Source of the DNA: Caldilineaceae bacterium
Lineage (GTDB): Bacteria; Chloroflexota; Anaerolineae; Caldilineales; Caldilineaceae
Assembly (NCBI GenBank): GCA_022821585.1
Contig: JAJEDI010000060.1
Span: 34,242 to 98,241, forward strand
Direction: 5' to 3'
Length of the DNA: 64,000 nt
Positions 36,737 to 47,877 of the stretch are shown here, one piece after another. The notes under the pieces are model-generated. The model searched no databases, was not told the origin of the DNA, and saw nothing but the letters and a program-made list of their open reading frames with translations. How positions within the stretch are numbered: the stretch's first letter is position 1; each line of letters starts with the position of its first letter. The position numbers and the translations under genes were made by a program.

Positions 36737-37882
36737 CTAACGGCCATGGGCCGCCAGCCGTTGAAGTTCGCGGGCGATATTGTCTGCGGCCTGGGGCCGG
36801 GCCAGGGCGCCGACCGCCGCGCCCATGGCGTGCCGTCGACTTTCGTCGGCCAGCAGCGCCGCGATAGTCGGTTCCAGCTTTTGTGCCAGCTCTCCGTCCT
36901 CAATGATGATCGTGCCGCCGGATTCGGCCAGCTTCTGTGCATTGGGGCGCTGGTGGGAGCCGGCGCCGGGCAGAGGAGCGAGTACCGACGGAAGGCGCGC
37001 CAGTGGAAACTCGGCCAGAACGCTTGCCCCGGCACGGGCGACCGCCAGGTCTGCGCTGGCCAGCGCCCAAGGCATCTCCTCGTGCAGATAGGCAACGGGA
37101 TGGTAGCGGTAGGCCCCGGGGGTATCCCACAGCGCTGGCCCTTCCTGTTCCAGAAGGGGCCAGTCGCGCGTCCCGATGACGTGCAGGATCTGACAGGAGG
37201 GAAGCAGGGTCGGCGCCGCCTGCCAGACGGCCCGGTTAATGGTGCGTGCGCCCTGGCTGCCGCCGAAGACGAGCAGGAGAGGCAGTCGATCCTCCAGCTC
37301 CAGTCCCAGTTTCCGGGTCAACTTCTGCCGGGCTGTCTGCCTGTCCGCGAGCGCGTTGAGAAGCTCGGCGCGCACAGGGTAACCGGTGACCACCGCCTTC
37401 GGGCCGAAGAAGCCGGCCACCTCGGGAAAACTGACCGCGACCTGCTGGGCCAGACGGCTAAGCCAGCGTACGGCCAAGCCGGGAGTCATGTCCGGCAGAT
37501 AGATCATGACGGGTACCGAGCGCATTCGACAGGCTATGGCGACCGGCGCCATGACATAGCCGCCGGTGGCAAAACATGCCTGCGGCCGGAAATCTTCGAG
37601 AATCTGCAGAGACTCGCTGATGCCCGTCAGCACTTTGGCCAGATTTCGTGAGGCCATGAACGGATTGCGTCCTCGCAGCGCGCCGCTCTGAATGTCGTGG
37701 AAGGGGATGCCAGCGTCCTGCACAAGAGGGTGCTCGATGCCGGTCCGGCTCCCCAGCCACAGCAGGGCAGGGTTACCCTGAGCGGGCGCGGCGGTCTGAG
37801 CGTTGATTCGCAGTTGTTCGATGACGGCGAGAGCCGGATATACGTGCCCCCCGGTTCCACCACCCGAGATTAGAAGGCGCAT
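36737..37882 (-). CDS. murG: MurG, lipid II-forming N-acetylglucosaminyltransferase
   Basis: A 381-residue GT-B enzyme: MRLLISGGGTGGHVYPALAV at the start, FATGGYVMAPVAIACRM, LLVFGGSQGARTINRAV, VARAGASVLAEFPLARLPSV. It adds GlcNAc to lipid I. The ATG at 37882 matches the universal MurG N-terminus; the open frame extends 36 codons upstream. That start lies inside the ftsW frame, giving a 110-bp overlap. Confidence 0.96.
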   Translation of the reverse strand: MRLLISGGGTGGHVYPALAVIEQLRINAQTAAPAQGNPALLWLGSRTGIEHPLVQDAGIPFHDIQSGALRGRNPFMASRNLAKVLTGISESLQILEDFRPQACFATGGYVMAPVAIACRMRSVPVMIYLPDMTPGLAVRWLSRLAQQVAVSFPEVAGFFGPKAVVTGYPVRAELLNALADRQTARQKLTRKLGLELEDRLPLLLVFGGSQGARTINRAVWQAAPTLLPSCQILHVIGTRDWPLLEQEGPALWDTPGAYRYHPVAYLHEEMPWALASADLAVARAGASVLAEFPLARLPSVLAPLPGAGSHQRPNAQKLAESGGTIIIEDGELAQKLEPTIAALLADESRRHAMGAAVGALARPQAADNIARELQRLAAHGR

Positions 37883-39146
37883 GGGCTGTCTGCCCTGGGG
37901 GGCCAGAGGATGCCCCGAATTTTTTTGAGCCAAAAGCGCTGGCCAGTCCCCCGCGAATGCGGTCGCCCGCCGAGGGGTGACCGCGTCCACCGTCTTCGCC
38001 GCGACGGGACGCGGGGGGCGGAGGCTGACCGCGGAAGCGGCTGATATTCAACAGGATGCCGGCAGCGCCCATAGACGTGACGAGAGAGCTGCCGCCAAAG
38101 CTGACGAACGGCAGTGTTACGCCGGTGGGCGGCGCGACGGCCACCGCGACCGCGATGTGAATAATGGCCTGCAGGATGATGAGGGCGGTGATGCCCACTG
38201 CCAGCAGAGAGCCGAAGATGTCGGCCGATTCACTGGCGATGCGCAGGCCGCGATAGACAAAGAGCGTGAAGAGCAGGATCACCAGCAACGTGCCCAGCAA
38301 CCCCATCTCCTCGCCGATGACCGCAAAGATATTGTCCGACCAGCTCAGGGGCAGATTACCGGGCAGCTTTTCGGTGCTGTTGCCCAGCCCCACGCCAAGC
38401 GGGCCCCCTTTGACGATGGCCTGGCTGGCTTCGCGGATCTGCCACTCGGAACTGTTCAGGGGAGACTGGATCGACTCGAGCAGCGCGCTGACGCGGCGGC
38501 TGGCATAGCTGTTGCGAGTGATCACCAGCCAGAAGGTGACGGCGGCCACAAACCCGCCCAGGATAAGTTGCTTCAACTCGGCGCCCGCCAGAAAGAAGAT
38601 GATCAACGCGGTGACAACGATCAGAATCGTGGTACTGATGTCCGGTTGGGCCACGATCAGGCTCGTCACGATCCCCATGAGCACGCCGAAGGGAATCAGC
38701 CCATAGTTGATATCCTTGATTCGATCGCCTTTGCTGGCCAGCCAGGTGCTGATGTAGATGAGCACGATTACTTTCACCGGCTCACTCGGCTGAACGCGGC
38801 CGCCGGGGAAGGCGCGGGTTGCGCCGAAACGGCTTTCGCCCAGAAAGATGACCGCTATCAAGGAGATCAGCCCAATGGCCATCAGTGGTATGCTCCACCG
38901 CTCCCAGATGCGGTAGGGGACGATCGCGGCGCCGACCAGCGCCACCAGACCGACACCCAACCAGCGGAGCTGCAGCAGTACATAATAGAAGGGGGATACC
39001 TGGTTTTCCAGCGCCCAAGGGTAACTGGCGCTGAAGACCATGACAGACCCGAACAGGATCAGGCAGGTCAGGACGGTGGCCAGAGCCCAATCGAAGTTGG
39101 GCCCTAACCTGCCGATCTGTTTGGCTTGGCTGACCTGTAGCGCCAT
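37773..39146 (-). CDS. ftsW: FtsW/SEDS-family peptidoglycan polymerase
   Basis: A 457-residue SEDS protein with about ten spans (LATVLTCLILFGSVMVFSAS, GVGLVALVGAAIVPYRIWER, etc.). The signatures are VGLGNSTEKLPGNLPLSW, FAVIGEEMGLLGTLLVIL and PPTGVTLPFVSFGGSSLVT. It polymerises glycan from lipid II with a partner PBP. The start was set at the second of two close ATGs (AAAGGA six bases upstream). An odd basic tail of about 85 residues after ILLNISRF is encoded across the murG start. It could be a genuine long tail or the result of a lost stop codon. Confidence 0.93.
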   Translation of the reverse strand: MALQVSQAKQIGRLGPNFDWALATVLTCLILFGSVMVFSASYPWALENQVSPFYYVLLQLRWLGVGLVALVGAAIVPYRIWERWSIPLMAIGLISLIAVIFLGESRFGATRAFPGGRVQPSEPVKVIVLIYISTWLASKGDRIKDINYGLIPFGVLMGIVTSLIVAQPDISTTILIVVTALIIFFLAGAELKQLILGGFVAAVTFWLVITRNSYASRRVSALLESIQSPLNSSEWQIREASQAIVKGGPLGVGLGNSTEKLPGNLPLSWSDNIFAVIGEEMGLLGTLLVILLFTLFVYRGLRIASESADIFGSLLAVGITALIILQAIIHIAVAVAVAPPTGVTLPFVSFGGSSLVTSMGAAGILLNISRFRGQPPPPASRRGEDGGRGHPSAGDRIRGGLASAFGSKKFGASSGPPGQTAHAPSNLGWWNRGARISGSRRHRTTANQRSDRRARSG

Positions 39147-39218
39147 TGTCATTCCTTTAACTTCCACGGCAACGTGCAGGAACCGGTGGGTTCGCTGCAG
39201 GAGGCCGGCAAAGTGCGG

Positions 39219-40775
39219 TTACTTCTGGCCGCTTGCGACCAGGTTGCGGAAATGGTCCCCGCGCTGTTCGAAATTTTTGTAGGCGTCGTAACTGGTGCCG
39301 CCCGGGGAGAAGAGCACCACCGTACCGGGCGTCGCCGTCTGCTTGGCCAGGACGACGGCCTCGTCGAGACGCTGGACAACCGCACAGCAGGGGGCGGAGA
39401 TCCGCCGGAACGAGGCCCGTTCCCTTACCTTGTCGGCGATCATCGACCCCGCTTCTCCGAACCCGATCAGACACTGGACCCGGTCCAGCACTTCGTCGGC
39501 GAAGGTATCCCAGGGCAGGTTCTTGTCTTTGCCACCGGCCAGGAGGATGAGCGTCTGCGCGCCCGGGGGGAAGACCTGGAGCCCGGCGACGGCCCGCTCG
39601 GGCGCGGTCGCGATGCTGTCATTGATCCATACGACGTTGCCCTTGGGCCGCATCTCCTCCAGCCTGTGCGGTACGCCGGCAAAGGAGCGGGCAACGCGCC
39701 CCATCGCCTCATCGCATGCGCCGGCCGCGCCGCTGACGGCGGCCGCGGCAAGCAGGTTGGAGATATTGTGCTCGCCGCGCAGTCGTACATCGGGACGGCG
39801 GCAGAAGGGGCGGCCTTCGTAAAGCAGGTCTTCGGTCATTTCCGATGCCCAGGCGCCGGCGGCCGGTCGCGGCCCGGTCTCGGAACTGTGAAACGACGTG
39901 TGCCGGACCCGGCTGGCAGAGGCGGAAAAGGGAATGACCCGCCGGTCTTTGCCGAGAAGGGAGCGGCATTGCGCCAGGAGAGAGTCCAGTTCCCATTCGT
40001 CGGGGACCGGCTTTCCGCCATCATCCCAGCCGGCCATGCGGCTGGCGACCGGGTCGTCGGCGTTGAGGACCACCACGCTGGCCGGCTTCAGATGGCGCAG
40101 GAGGTTGGACTTCGCCAGGACATAGTCGGCCATCGATGGATGCCGGTCCAGATGATTGGGCGTGATATTGAGAATGGCGGCCACGTCCGGGCCCAACTGG
40201 TCCATTGGGCCATAGGCAACTTTGGGGTCGAACAGTTCGAGCTGAAAACTGCTCAGTTCGAGCACCATCATGTCATCTTCCCGGATCGCGTCAAGGCGGT
40301 CCAGCAGCGGCTTGCCGATATTGCCGCCGACGTGGATGGTACGAGCGTCATCCACGGTCGCCTGCAGCATCTCTCCGACGAGCGTTGTCGTGGTTGTCTT
40401 GCCGCTGCTGCCGGTGATGGCGATGACAGGACAGGGGGCCAGCTGCATCGTGAGCAGGCTGTCATTGCTCAGGGGGATACCGCGTCGAATGGCATCCTGG
40501 ACGAGCGGCGTTTGCAGCCCCACGCCGCCGCTGAGGCAGAGCAGGTCGCAGTCATCGAGCAGGTTGGAAGGATGGCCGCCCAAGGCAAGCGTTACCGGCA
40601 GTTCACCCAACTGCTCCAACTCCTCGGCCAACTTTTGCGCGGGCGCGACATCGCTGATGGTTACGTTTGCGCCTGCTGCCGTGAAGAAACGGGCCAGAGC
40701 CCGTCCTTGGCGGCCCATCCCCAGGATAACGACATTGCGTTTTTCAAATTTGAACTCTTCGGCGTTGGCAATCAT
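39219..40775 (-). CDS. murD: UDP-N-acetylmuramoylalanine--D-glutamate ligase
   Basis: A 518-residue Mur ligase: [36 protein letters not shown] (P-loop), [33 protein letters not shown] and [13 protein letters not shown]. It adds D-Glu to UDP-MurNAc-L-Ala. It is longer than most MurD (about 450) owing to an insert of about 50 residues around [11 protein letters not shown]. The ATG has AAGGAG upstream. Confidence 0.95.
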   Translation of the reverse strand: MIANAEEFKFEKRNVVILGMGRQGRALARFFTAAGANVTISDVAPAQKLAEELEQLGELPVTLALGGHPSNLLDDCDLLCLSGGVGLQTPLVQDAIRRGIPLSNDSLLTMQLAPCPVIAITGSSGKTTTTTLVGEMLQATVDDARTIHVGGNIGKPLLDRLDAIREDDMMVLELSSFQLELFDPKVAYGPMDQLGPDVAAILNITPNHLDRHPSMADYVLAKSNLLRHLKPASVVVLNADDPVASRMAGWDDGGKPVPDEWELDSLLAQCRSLLGKDRRVIPFSASASRVRHTSFHSSETGPRPAAGAWASEMTEDLLYEGRPFCRRPDVRLRGEHNISNLLAAAAVSGAAGACDEAMGRVARSFAGVPHRLEEMRPKGNVVWINDSIATAPERAVAGLQVFPPGAQTLILLAGGKDKNLPWDTFADEVLDRVQCLIGFGEAGSMIADKVRERASFRRISAPCCAVVQRLDEAVVLAKQTATPGTVVLFSPGGTSYDAYKNFEQRGDHFRNLVASGQK

Positions 40776-40899
40776 GGTTTCGTTCTCCTTCCGGCAGCCG
40801 GTTTCCGGTCAACGCTCTGTCCCCCGGCAGTTACGAGGGACTTAAGGCCGGCCGCCAGGGCTCGACGCGTCGCCGGCATGAAACGGAGACAGACGGCAG

Positions 40900-41901
40900 T
40901 CACCCATTCCACAGCGCCAGGGCCACCCCCAACATTCCACTCAGCACACCGACGATCCAGAATCTCTCTTTGACCTGTGTTTCACTCCACCCCAACAACT
41001 CAAAGTGATGGTGGATCGGAGTCATCTTGAACAAGCGGACATCTTGGCCCAGATAGCGGCGGCTGAGCTTTGCCGACGCTACCTGCAACAGTACGGAAAC
41101 GGTTTCGGCGACAAAGACGAACCCGACCACCGGCAGCAGCAGCCATTGACCGGTCATCAGCGCAACCAGTGCCAGCGTTGCTCCTAACGCGAGGCTACCG
41201 GTGTCACCCATGAATACCTGTGCCGGGTGGGCATTGAACCAGAGAAATGCAAACAGCGCTCCCACCATCGTGAAACAGAAAGCCGCCAGATAGGTCTGCC
41301 CCTGCCGGAAGGCAATCAGCCCGTAGCTGGCAAATGCAATGCCGCTGATGCTTCCCGCCAGGCTGTCCAGTCCATCGGTCAGATTGACGGCGTTACTGAA
41401 ACCGATAATGAGCAGGATTCCCACCGGGATGAACAGCCAGCCGACCGAAACCCACTGCGGAATGCCGGGCACGCCCACATAGTAGAGATCGGGCGGTCCG
41501 TAATAGAGAATGCCCACGATAATCGCTGCGAATATGAACTGAAATCCGCTCTTCATCCGCGCCGACATCCCCTCCCCCCTGCCGCGGAGTCCGAGCCAGT
41601 CATCTACGGCGCCCAGTGTCGCGTGCGCCGCCAGGCAGAAAAAGAGCAGCAATGTACTCTTTCCTATCAGGGTAAAGCCGAGCAGAGCCGCCAGATTGAG
41701 CGCCCCGGTTATGAGCAGGACCGGCACCACAAATAGCAGTCCCCCCATCGTCGGCGTGCCGGTCTTCTCCTGGTGCGAATCCGGTCCTTCCATGCGCACC
41801 TGTTTGCCGATTCGGTAGTGCTTCAGGAGGGTGATCAGCGGCTGTCCCCAAATCACGGCGATAAAAAAGCTGAGTGTCCCGAGCACCAGCGGGAATTCCA
41901 T
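40900..41901 (-). CDS. mraY: Phospho-N-acetylmuramoyl-pentapeptide-transferase
   Basis: A 333-residue integral membrane enzyme with about ten spans: [13 protein letters not shown], the acidic [36 protein letters not shown], and [15 protein letters not shown] near the C-terminus. It transfers phospho-MurNAc-pentapeptide to undecaprenyl phosphate to form lipid I. It lies 11 bp after murF. Confidence 0.97.
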   Translation of the reverse strand: MEFPLVLGTLSFFIAVIWGQPLITLLKHYRIGKQVRMEGPDSHQEKTGTPTMGGLLFVVPVLLITGALNLAALLGFTLIGKSTLLLFFCLAAHATLGAVDDWLGLRGRGEGMSARMKSGFQFIFAAIIVGILYYGPPDLYYVGVPGIPQWVSVGWLFIPVGILLIIGFSNAVNLTDGLDSLAGSISGIAFASYGLIAFRQGQTYLAAFCFTMVGALFAFLWFNAHPAQVFMGDTGSLALGATLALVALMTGQWLLLPVVGFVFVAETVSVLLQVASAKLSRRYLGQDVRLFKMTPIHHHFELLGWSETQVKERFWIVGVLSGMLGVALALWNG

Positions 41902-41912
41902 CTAAGAGCCCC

Positions 41913-43637
41913 TTAGCCTTCGAGGAGGCCGCCGCCGACCCCTTTGTCGGATACTGAGCGGCGGGCCCGGTCTGTGGCTGCGGCGGATGCCGGCTGTTGT
42001 GAGATCTCGGGCACAATTCGTTCCATTCCCACTGCCCGGCTGCCTTTGACGAGCAGTAGATCCTGCGGTTGTGCCATCTCCTGCAGAATCTGTACGGCCG
42101 TTTCAAAATCTTCGGTTTCATACACGGCTTGGGAAGGCAGGCCTGCCTTGCGGGCCTCGTCGGCGATGATGCCGCCCAGGGCGCCGACTGTAACGAGCAG
42201 ATCGGTTACGTCGGCGGCATGGGCGCCGACCTGTTTGTGTCCTTCGTCTGTGAAGGTACCCAGCTCCCTCATATCGCCGAGAATTGCGATGCGCCGTCCG
42301 CCGCAGTGTTGTTGCAGTTGCTGCTGTTTACGATGCTGCCCGTTGCTGGATTGCGGCGTTCGTTTCGCTGCTTCCGTCCCCACTTGCTGCTGGTTGGCTG
42401 CGGGGGCGCAGTCGTGGCCGGTTTGGCGGCGGGTGAACAGGTCGTTCAGCAGATTGAGCGCGGCCACGGTACTGACGGGGCTGGCGTTATATGTGTCGTC
42501 GATAACGGTGCTGCCGTTGATGCCCGGCAGCACAACGAGGCGCAGCTGACCTGGCGCCTGCTGCAGACCGGTGACGATCTCCTGCCAGGACAGGTCACTG
42601 ACGATGCCGACGGCGACCGCGCCGAGGACCGTATAGACCGAATGTCTACCCAGGAGGGGCACCTGCAGGCGCTGGCTGTGGATATGGCCGTTCTCCAGGC
42701 GATGATGAAAACGGAAGCGAATGCCTTCCATGCCCAAGCTTTCGATTTCATCGGCCCACAGGTCCGCTTCAGAGGTGAGGCCAAAGAAGAAAGGCCGGGC
42801 ATCGGTGGCGGCCGCCATCGCGCGCACGCGGTCGTCGTCATGGTTCAGGACGGCTACGCCTCCGTTCTGCGCGCTGGGAAGAGCCTCTACCAGCTCGGTT
42901 TTGGCCTGCGCGATCCGCTCTATCGTGCCCAGCCGCTCAAGATGGGTGGGGCCGACATTGGTCACAAGACCGATATGGGGCCGCGCCAGGTTGCAGAGCA
43001 GACGAATTTCGCCAAGGTCGTACATCCCCATCTCCAACACGGTCCGCTCGTAGCCGGTGTGCAGCCCGAGGAGAGCCAAGGGCAGCCCCTGTTCGCTGTT
43101 GAGGTTGCCGGTGTTGTGATGGGTTCGGAAGCGTTGCGCGAGGACCGATGCGGTCAACTCCTTTGTGCTGGTTTTGCCTACGCTGCCGGTTACGCCGACC
43201 ACCCGCAGATCGGGGTGGGTGCGATGCAGCCGCTGAAATAGGCCTGCCGCCTGCAAAGCCGCGCCGGCATCGGGGACGATGTAGGCGACGGCGCGGGCGA
43301 GGTCAAGATGTTCTGCTTGCGCTTTCACCTCTTTGCCGTCTTCTCGCTGGCGGCAGTCAACCATCTGGGCGCCGGTTTCGTGCAGCTGGTCAAGGCCTCG
43401 CTCTTCGCAGATGATCACGTCAGCGCCGCCGGCGAGGGCCTGGCGGATAAATCTATGGCCGTCGGTGCGGGCGCCGCTGAAGGCGATGAAGAGTGCGCCT
43501 GCTTCGACATCGCGGCTGTCCAGTACCGCGCGGCTGATAGGCCGGGGCGCGAGCGTCTGCGGCGGGGCCGTCCCTGTCAGCGCCTGCCAGATCGTATGCT
43601 GCGTGATAGCGGTCTCAACCTTCGGTCGTTCTGCCAC
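41913..43637 (-). CDS. murF: UDP-N-acetylmuramoyl-tripeptide--D-alanyl-D-alanine ligase
   Basis: A 574-residue Mur ligase: [40 protein letters not shown] (P-loop), [42 protein letters not shown]. It adds D-Ala-D-Ala to the UDP-MurNAc-tripeptide. The start is a GTG at 43637 with AAAGGA about 10 nt upstream; the frame reads open further 5' without supporting similarity. A Gln-rich, low-complexity insert of about 45 residues ([20 protein letters not shown]) interrupts the C-terminal domain. murE is not adjacent. Confidence 0.94.
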   Translation of the reverse strand: MAERPKVETAITQHTIWQALTGTAPPQTLAPRPISRAVLDSRDVEAGALFIAFSGARTDGHRFIRQALAGGADVIICEERGLDQLHETGAQMVDCRQREDGKEVKAQAEHLDLARAVAYIVPDAGAALQAAGLFQRLHRTHPDLRVVGVTGSVGKTSTKELTASVLAQRFRTHHNTGNLNSEQGLPLALLGLHTGYERTVLEMGMYDLGEIRLLCNLARPHIGLVTNVGPTHLERLGTIERIAQAKTELVEALPSAQNGGVAVLNHDDDRVRAMAAATDARPFFFGLTSEADLWADEIESLGMEGIRFRFHHRLENGHIHSQRLQVPLLGRHSVYTVLGAVAVGIVSDLSWQEIVTGLQQAPGQLRLVVLPGINGSTVIDDTYNASPVSTVAALNLLNDLFTRRQTGHDCAPAANQQQVGTEAAKRTPQSSNGQHRKQQQLQQHCGGRRIAILGDMRELGTFTDEGHKQVGAHAADVTDLLVTVGALGGIIADEARKAGLPSQAVYETEDFETAVQILQEMAQPQDLLLVKGSRAVGMERIVPEISQQPASAAATDRARRSVSDKGVGGGLLEG

Positions 43638-43702
43638 CGAATCTGAATCCTTTGAACAGAAGTAACCCGTCGCCGCGCCGGCCGGCGGCAACGGAGTGCA
43701 GA

Positions 43703-45730
43703 TCACCGGCTTGAGAGCTCTGCGACCGGTCCTGCATCCGGCTCTGAAGCTGCCGGCGGCGCGATTTCCTGGCACTCCAGGGCGGACAAACAGGAGTGGC
43801 TCTGACTGTCGTCCGACAGCCGGACATGGTCCGGCGGGATATTCATGTGCTCGAACAGGCGGTGGGCGATCCGGCTGAAGATGGGCGTCGCGGTATAGGC
43901 TGCCCAGCGGCTGATGCCCGGGTCCGGCCGGTCCAGCTTGACCATCATGACAAATTTCGGGTCGTCGGCGGGCGCGTAGCCGATAAAGCTGGCGATCGTT
44001 TCGTCCTGGATGTAGCCCTCTTCGGTGGCGATTTCGGCGGTTCCGCTCTTGCCGGCGACGCTATAGCCGGAGACCTGGGCCATCTGATTGCCGGTGTTGA
44101 CGACATGCACCATCATGTCTTTCAGCCGAATCGCCGTATCCGGCTGGATGACCTGGTAGACCATTGTCGGCTGGGTCACCATGGCGTAGTCGCCGGCTAC
44201 GCGGCTGTGCACGATGTAGGGGCGCATCAGTCTGCCGCCGTTGGCAATGGCGGCGACTGCGCTGATCATCTGGATGGGGGTTACGGCAATACCCTGGCCA
44301 AAGCTGTTGGTGGCCAGGTCGGATACACCCCAGTTCGGGGCATCGGTATTTCTGACCTGGCCGGCCACTTCACCGCTCAGGTCGATGAGCGTGTCGGCGC
44401 CGAAGCCGAAGCGGGTCACATAGTCGTAAAAGATCTCGGCGCCGACCTTCTGCGCGATCTGGACCGTGATCACGTTATTGGAATGGGCCATGGCATCAGC
44501 GACGTTCAGTTCACCGACAGCCTTGCGGTCACTGTTCTGGACCGTATGCCCCTCCACGGATATGGCGCCGGTATCGACGAAGACGGTTGACCATTCCACT
44601 GCGTCGATGTCGAGGGCGGCTGCGACGGTGATCAGCTTGAAGACCGATCCCGGTTCAAATTGGGCGCTGATGGCGACATTCGTAAACGTGCCGGGGTCTC
44701 CGTCTTCGAAGCTGTTGCCGTCGAAGTTGGGCCAGTTGGCCATCCCCAGGATCGCGCCCGTTCTGGGATCCATGACGATGACCGTGCCGGCCTCAGCACG
44801 GTAGAGACCGACCCCCAGGCGCAACTCCTCTTCGATGATATGCTGGATGGTACGGTCTATGGTCAGCACCAGACCTTTACCATTGCCGCTGGGCATAAAG
44901 CGGAGAACGTTCTCGTCCAGCTCTGAACGGGGAATCTGGCGTCCTGGTGGAAGACCAACGCCGTCACTGGAGAGAAAGTTCCGATAATAGCGCTCCAGTC
45001 CCAGCACCGGTACGCGTTCGGCGTTGAGAAATCCCAGAACCTGGCTGGCAAGCGTTCCCTGTGGATAGAAGCGCCGGGGAAAGGCAGCGATGTGGATATG
45101 CTCCAGCAGGAAGTCCCTTTCGCTCATTCGCTGATGGCGTTCGGCGAGCAGCTGTTGGCCCTCTTTAAAGTCGAGATGCGGGGCGATGATCAGGTAGTCT
45201 CTATCGCTGTTCTCCAGCAACAGGTTTTCGATCTGAAGCGGCGGGACACCGATGCTGGACGCGAGCCGCAGGGCAATGTCGCCGAAATCGGCTGGCGAGA
45301 TGAATTTGGGAGTTGCCGTGACCCGATAGGTGTAGCGGTCGGCGGCGAGCAGATTGCCATCGCGATCGACGATCACCCCCCACGAGGTGGTGTCGTCAAC
45401 GGTATTGCGCCCAGTCACCACTACCTGGGGCGGCTCGTATTGCTGCCAGCCCATGACCTGCATATCCAGCAAGCGCAGTACCAGGAGGACCAGGGGGCCG
45501 GTCAGCACTACGCCGATGAAGCCGATCCGCCAGATCTTGGAGAGATCTTCTGACACGGACGGGTGTTGGAGATTCTCCTGTTCGAGGGGCGCGCGCTCGG
45601 ACGCCGCCCGATTCAGGGCGCCGCCTCCGGTGCCGCCGCCAACCCCATCATCCGGGCCTTGGCGGGAGGCGAATAGAGGCCCGAAACCGTGTCCGCGTGC
45701 GGGACGATCGGCTCGGTTCGGTGCGCGCAT
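43703..45730 (-). CDS. ftsI: Class B penicillin-binding protein (division transpeptidase)
   Basis: A 675-residue protein. One N-terminal membrane span ([20 protein letters not shown]) is followed by a PBP-dimer domain and a transpeptidase domain with the active-site SVFK in [13 protein letters not shown] in [10 protein letters not shown] and KSGT in [11 protein letters not shown]. It cross-links septal peptidoglycan, probably as partner of FtsW. There is no PASTA domain. The start at ATG 45730 follows TTGGAGAA; a TTG five codons upstream is possible. Confidence 0.94.
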   Translation of the reverse strand: MRAPNRADRPARGHGFGPLFASRQGPDDGVGGGTGGGALNRAASERAPLEQENLQHPSVSEDLSKIWRIGFIGVVLTGPLVLLVLRLLDMQVMGWQQYEPPQVVVTGRNTVDDTTSWGVIVDRDGNLLAADRYTYRVTATPKFISPADFGDIALRLASSIGVPPLQIENLLLENSDRDYLIIAPHLDFKEGQQLLAERHQRMSERDFLLEHIHIAAFPRRFYPQGTLASQVLGFLNAERVPVLGLERYYRNFLSSDGVGLPPGRQIPRSELDENVLRFMPSGNGKGLVLTIDRTIQHIIEEELRLGVGLYRAEAGTVIVMDPRTGAILGMANWPNFDGNSFEDGDPGTFTNVAISAQFEPGSVFKLITVAAALDIDAVEWSTVFVDTGAISVEGHTVQNSDRKAVGELNVADAMAHSNNVITVQIAQKVGAEIFYDYVTRFGFGADTLIDLSGEVAGQVRNTDAPNWGVSDLATNSFGQGIAVTPIQMISAVAAIANGGRLMRPYIVHSRVAGDYAMVTQPTMVYQVIQPDTAIRLKDMMVHVVNTGNQMAQVSGYSVAGKSGTAEIATEEGYIQDETIASFIGYAPADDPKFVMMVKLDRPDPGISRWAAYTATPIFSRIAHRLFEHMNIPPDHVRLSDDSQSHSCLSALECQEIAPPAASEPDAGPVAELSSR

Positions 45731-45847
45731 GCGAAATTTCTCCAACTACAATGGCCTCTAAAATCGGGCCAGAAACACTCGTCGCCGCCGACCACACGTT
45801 CGGGCACTTGGCGGCGGCGAAAGGGGCGGCGATACAGTCGGCGGCAG

Positions 45848-46732
45848 TTATCTGGGCTGTTTCAACTGGCCCAGAAAGAAATCACTGGCCCGTTCGAGCA
45901 GCGGTTCGCTCCATTCAAGGACAGACTGCCAGCTCTCGTTGATCTGTTGTTGCCAACCGGACAGGTACTGCTCGAACTCTGCAACGGGGAGTCGTTCGGT
46001 CACAGACCAGAAGGACGGCCCGTCCGCAGAAGATAGACCCGTCTGGGCATTAACAGGGGGCGTCGTGCTGGGGGCCTGGCGCTCTTGCGCTGCCTCCAGG
46101 CTCCCTGCGGAAGTGACGGAAACTGCTGACTGTTCCCCTGCCCCTGCGGATGCCTGTTCAAGGGCGGGGGATTCCACTGCCTGCTGATTCAGTTGCCGGG
46201 CGCCGTCCGAACCGGTGGTAGCGGCGGAAAGTGCAGGGACGGCGCCCAGGCTATGCGGATTCGGGACGTAATTGCGTTGCAACGCGGGACGAAAGTCAAG
46301 CTGGACCGCCCGCAGTTGGACGTGTTCGAGCGTTGTACGCTGGCCAATCTGCCACAGCAGCTCAGCATTCTTCTGCTCGACAAGGCTGTACTGAACGCGG
46401 AGCGCCTCCAACTCTGCACGGGCCTGCGTTATCCGAAGCGAGGTCCAGACCTGAACAACGGCCAAGCTGCAGACGACGGTCAAGGCCAGCACAAAAAAGA
46501 GATATCCCCTCGGCGTTTGCGGCAAGGGAACGATATCATCGAGCCAGACCAGACCACGCAGAACTCGAAAACGGGACAGATTGGATGATTGCATGCTGTC
46601 TGGGCCCCAATCTCCCTCTTCCGTTGGTCCTCCCTGGTTGACTGGGCGCCAAACCGGTTCGTCATTTTCTCGCTGCGCCCGTGACTGTGAAGGGCGCCCG
46701 GCGCGAGGCAAATTTATGGTCGGTGTTGACAA
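45848..46732 (-). CDS. FtsL/DivIC-like septum protein with long extracytoplasmic tail
   Basis: A 294-residue bitopic protein. A cytoplasmic N-terminus of about 75 residues leads to one span (GYLFFVLALTVVCSLAVVQV). A coiled coil follows immediately (ITQARAELEALRVQYSLVEQ, KNAELLWQIGQ), as in FtsL/DivIC. An extra low-complexity Gln/Ala/Ser tail of about 140 residues ends in an amphipathic segment (WQQQINESWQSVLEWSEPLL). The TTG start has AGGA upstream. Position between rsmH and ftsI is exactly that of ftsL. Identity is by topology and context, because FtsL sequences diverge strongly. Confidence 0.75.
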   Translation of the reverse strand: MSTPTINLPRAGRPSQSRAQRENDEPVWRPVNQGGPTEEGDWGPDSMQSSNLSRFRVLRGLVWLDDIVPLPQTPRGYLFFVLALTVVCSLAVVQVWTSLRITQARAELEALRVQYSLVEQKNAELLWQIGQRTTLEHVQLRAVQLDFRPALQRNYVPNPHSLGAVPALSAATTGSDGARQLNQQAVESPALEQASAGAGEQSAVSVTSAGSLEAAQERQAPSTTPPVNAQTGLSSADGPSFWSVTERLPVAEFEQYLSGWQQQINESWQSVLEWSEPLLERASDFFLGQLKQPR

Positions 46733-46787
46733 TAGCTTTATCCTGCAGAAACAATCACACTAGAGACACGCGGGCGAACTAGAGCAA

Positions 46788-47825
46788 CTACTGTTCGGGC
46801 AATTTTTCGGCGATTCGCAGCTTGGCCGAACGACTGCGGGGGTTTTCCCCGATTTCAGCGGCTGCGGGCACGACCGGCTTCTTGTTGCATATCGCCAAAA
46901 CGGGAGTCTGCTCCTGCCCTCCGGCCGGCAAGGTCGGATCAGGCCGGAATCTGCTGGCGTTTTCACGCATCCACTCCTTGACCAAGCGGTCTTCCAGGCT
47001 ATGGAAGGCGATAATGGCAACGCGTCCACCGGGTCGCAACAGTGCTGGAATCTGCGGCATGGCCCGCGCCAACTGTCCCAACTCGTCGTTGACTGCGATG
47101 CGCAGCGCCTGAAAGGTCTTTGTGGCCGGATGGATTTTCTGTCTGCCGCGCGAGCGCACTGCCCTGGACACGATGTCTGCCAGTTCGGCGGTTGTCGAAA
47201 CCGGACGACTGGCTACGATGGCACGCGCAATCGAACGGCTGTATCGTTCCTCTCCGTATTGGTAGAGGATGTCGGCGATCTCCTCCCGACTGCTGTTGTT
47301 AATCAACTCGGCTGCGCTGGACCCGGTGGAGGGATCGAAGCGCATATCGAGCGGGCCGTCATGCCGAAAAGCAAAGCCCCGGTCCGGTGTATCCAGCTGA
47401 AAGCTGCTGAGACCCAGGTCAAGCAGAATGCCGTCAACTTCTGTAAAGCCATGCTCATGGGCGATTCGATCGATCTGATCGAACGGCGCCTGGGCCACGC
47501 GCAATCTGCCGGCACTGATTTCGCCGGGGAAGCGCTTCCGAACCCGACGAATGGCTGCGGGGTCAACGTCCAGCCCCAGTACCTGTCCGGCGGCGCCGCC
47601 CCCATCCACACGAGAATCCCGATGCGCCTCCGTTGGCGTGAGGCGCGTCCGTTGCAACAGGAGTTGGGTATGGCCGCCGCCGCCCAAAGTTCCATCAATG
47701 AAACGTCCGCCCGGTTGGACGTTCAGGCCGGTCAGCACTTCATCCGCCAGAACGGGGACATGATGGAGGCCGTCCGCTTCATACGGGGCGCCTGGCATGT
47801 CGGTCGCGGGTCGGTGCGGTGGCAT
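46788..47825 (-). CDS. rsmH: 16S rRNA (cytosine1402-N4)-methyltransferase
   Basis: A 345-residue RsmH (MraW): HHVPVLADEVLTGLNVQPGG, FIDGTLGGGGHTQLLL (SAM site), VDGILLDLGLSSFQLDTPDR, GFAFRHDGPLDMRFDP and AFHSLEDRLVKEWMR. It methylates C1402 in the ribosomal P site. It follows mraZ after 52 bp in the usual dcw order. Confidence 0.97.
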   Translation of the reverse strand: MPPHRPATDMPGAPYEADGLHHVPVLADEVLTGLNVQPGGRFIDGTLGGGGHTQLLLQRTRLTPTEAHRDSRVDGGGAAGQVLGLDVDPAAIRRVRKRFPGEISAGRLRVAQAPFDQIDRIAHEHGFTEVDGILLDLGLSSFQLDTPDRGFAFRHDGPLDMRFDPSTGSSAAELINNSSREEIADILYQYGEERYSRSIARAIVASRPVSTTAELADIVSRAVRSRGRQKIHPATKTFQALRIAVNDELGQLARAMPQIPALLRPGGRVAIIAFHSLEDRLVKEWMRENASRFRPDPTLPAGGQEQTPVLAICNKKPVVPAAAEIGENPRSRSAKLRIAEKLPEQ

Positions 47826-47877
47826 GGGATATTCTGCGACCCCATCTGCCGGGCCCTGGCAGGAGCCCGGGGATGGT

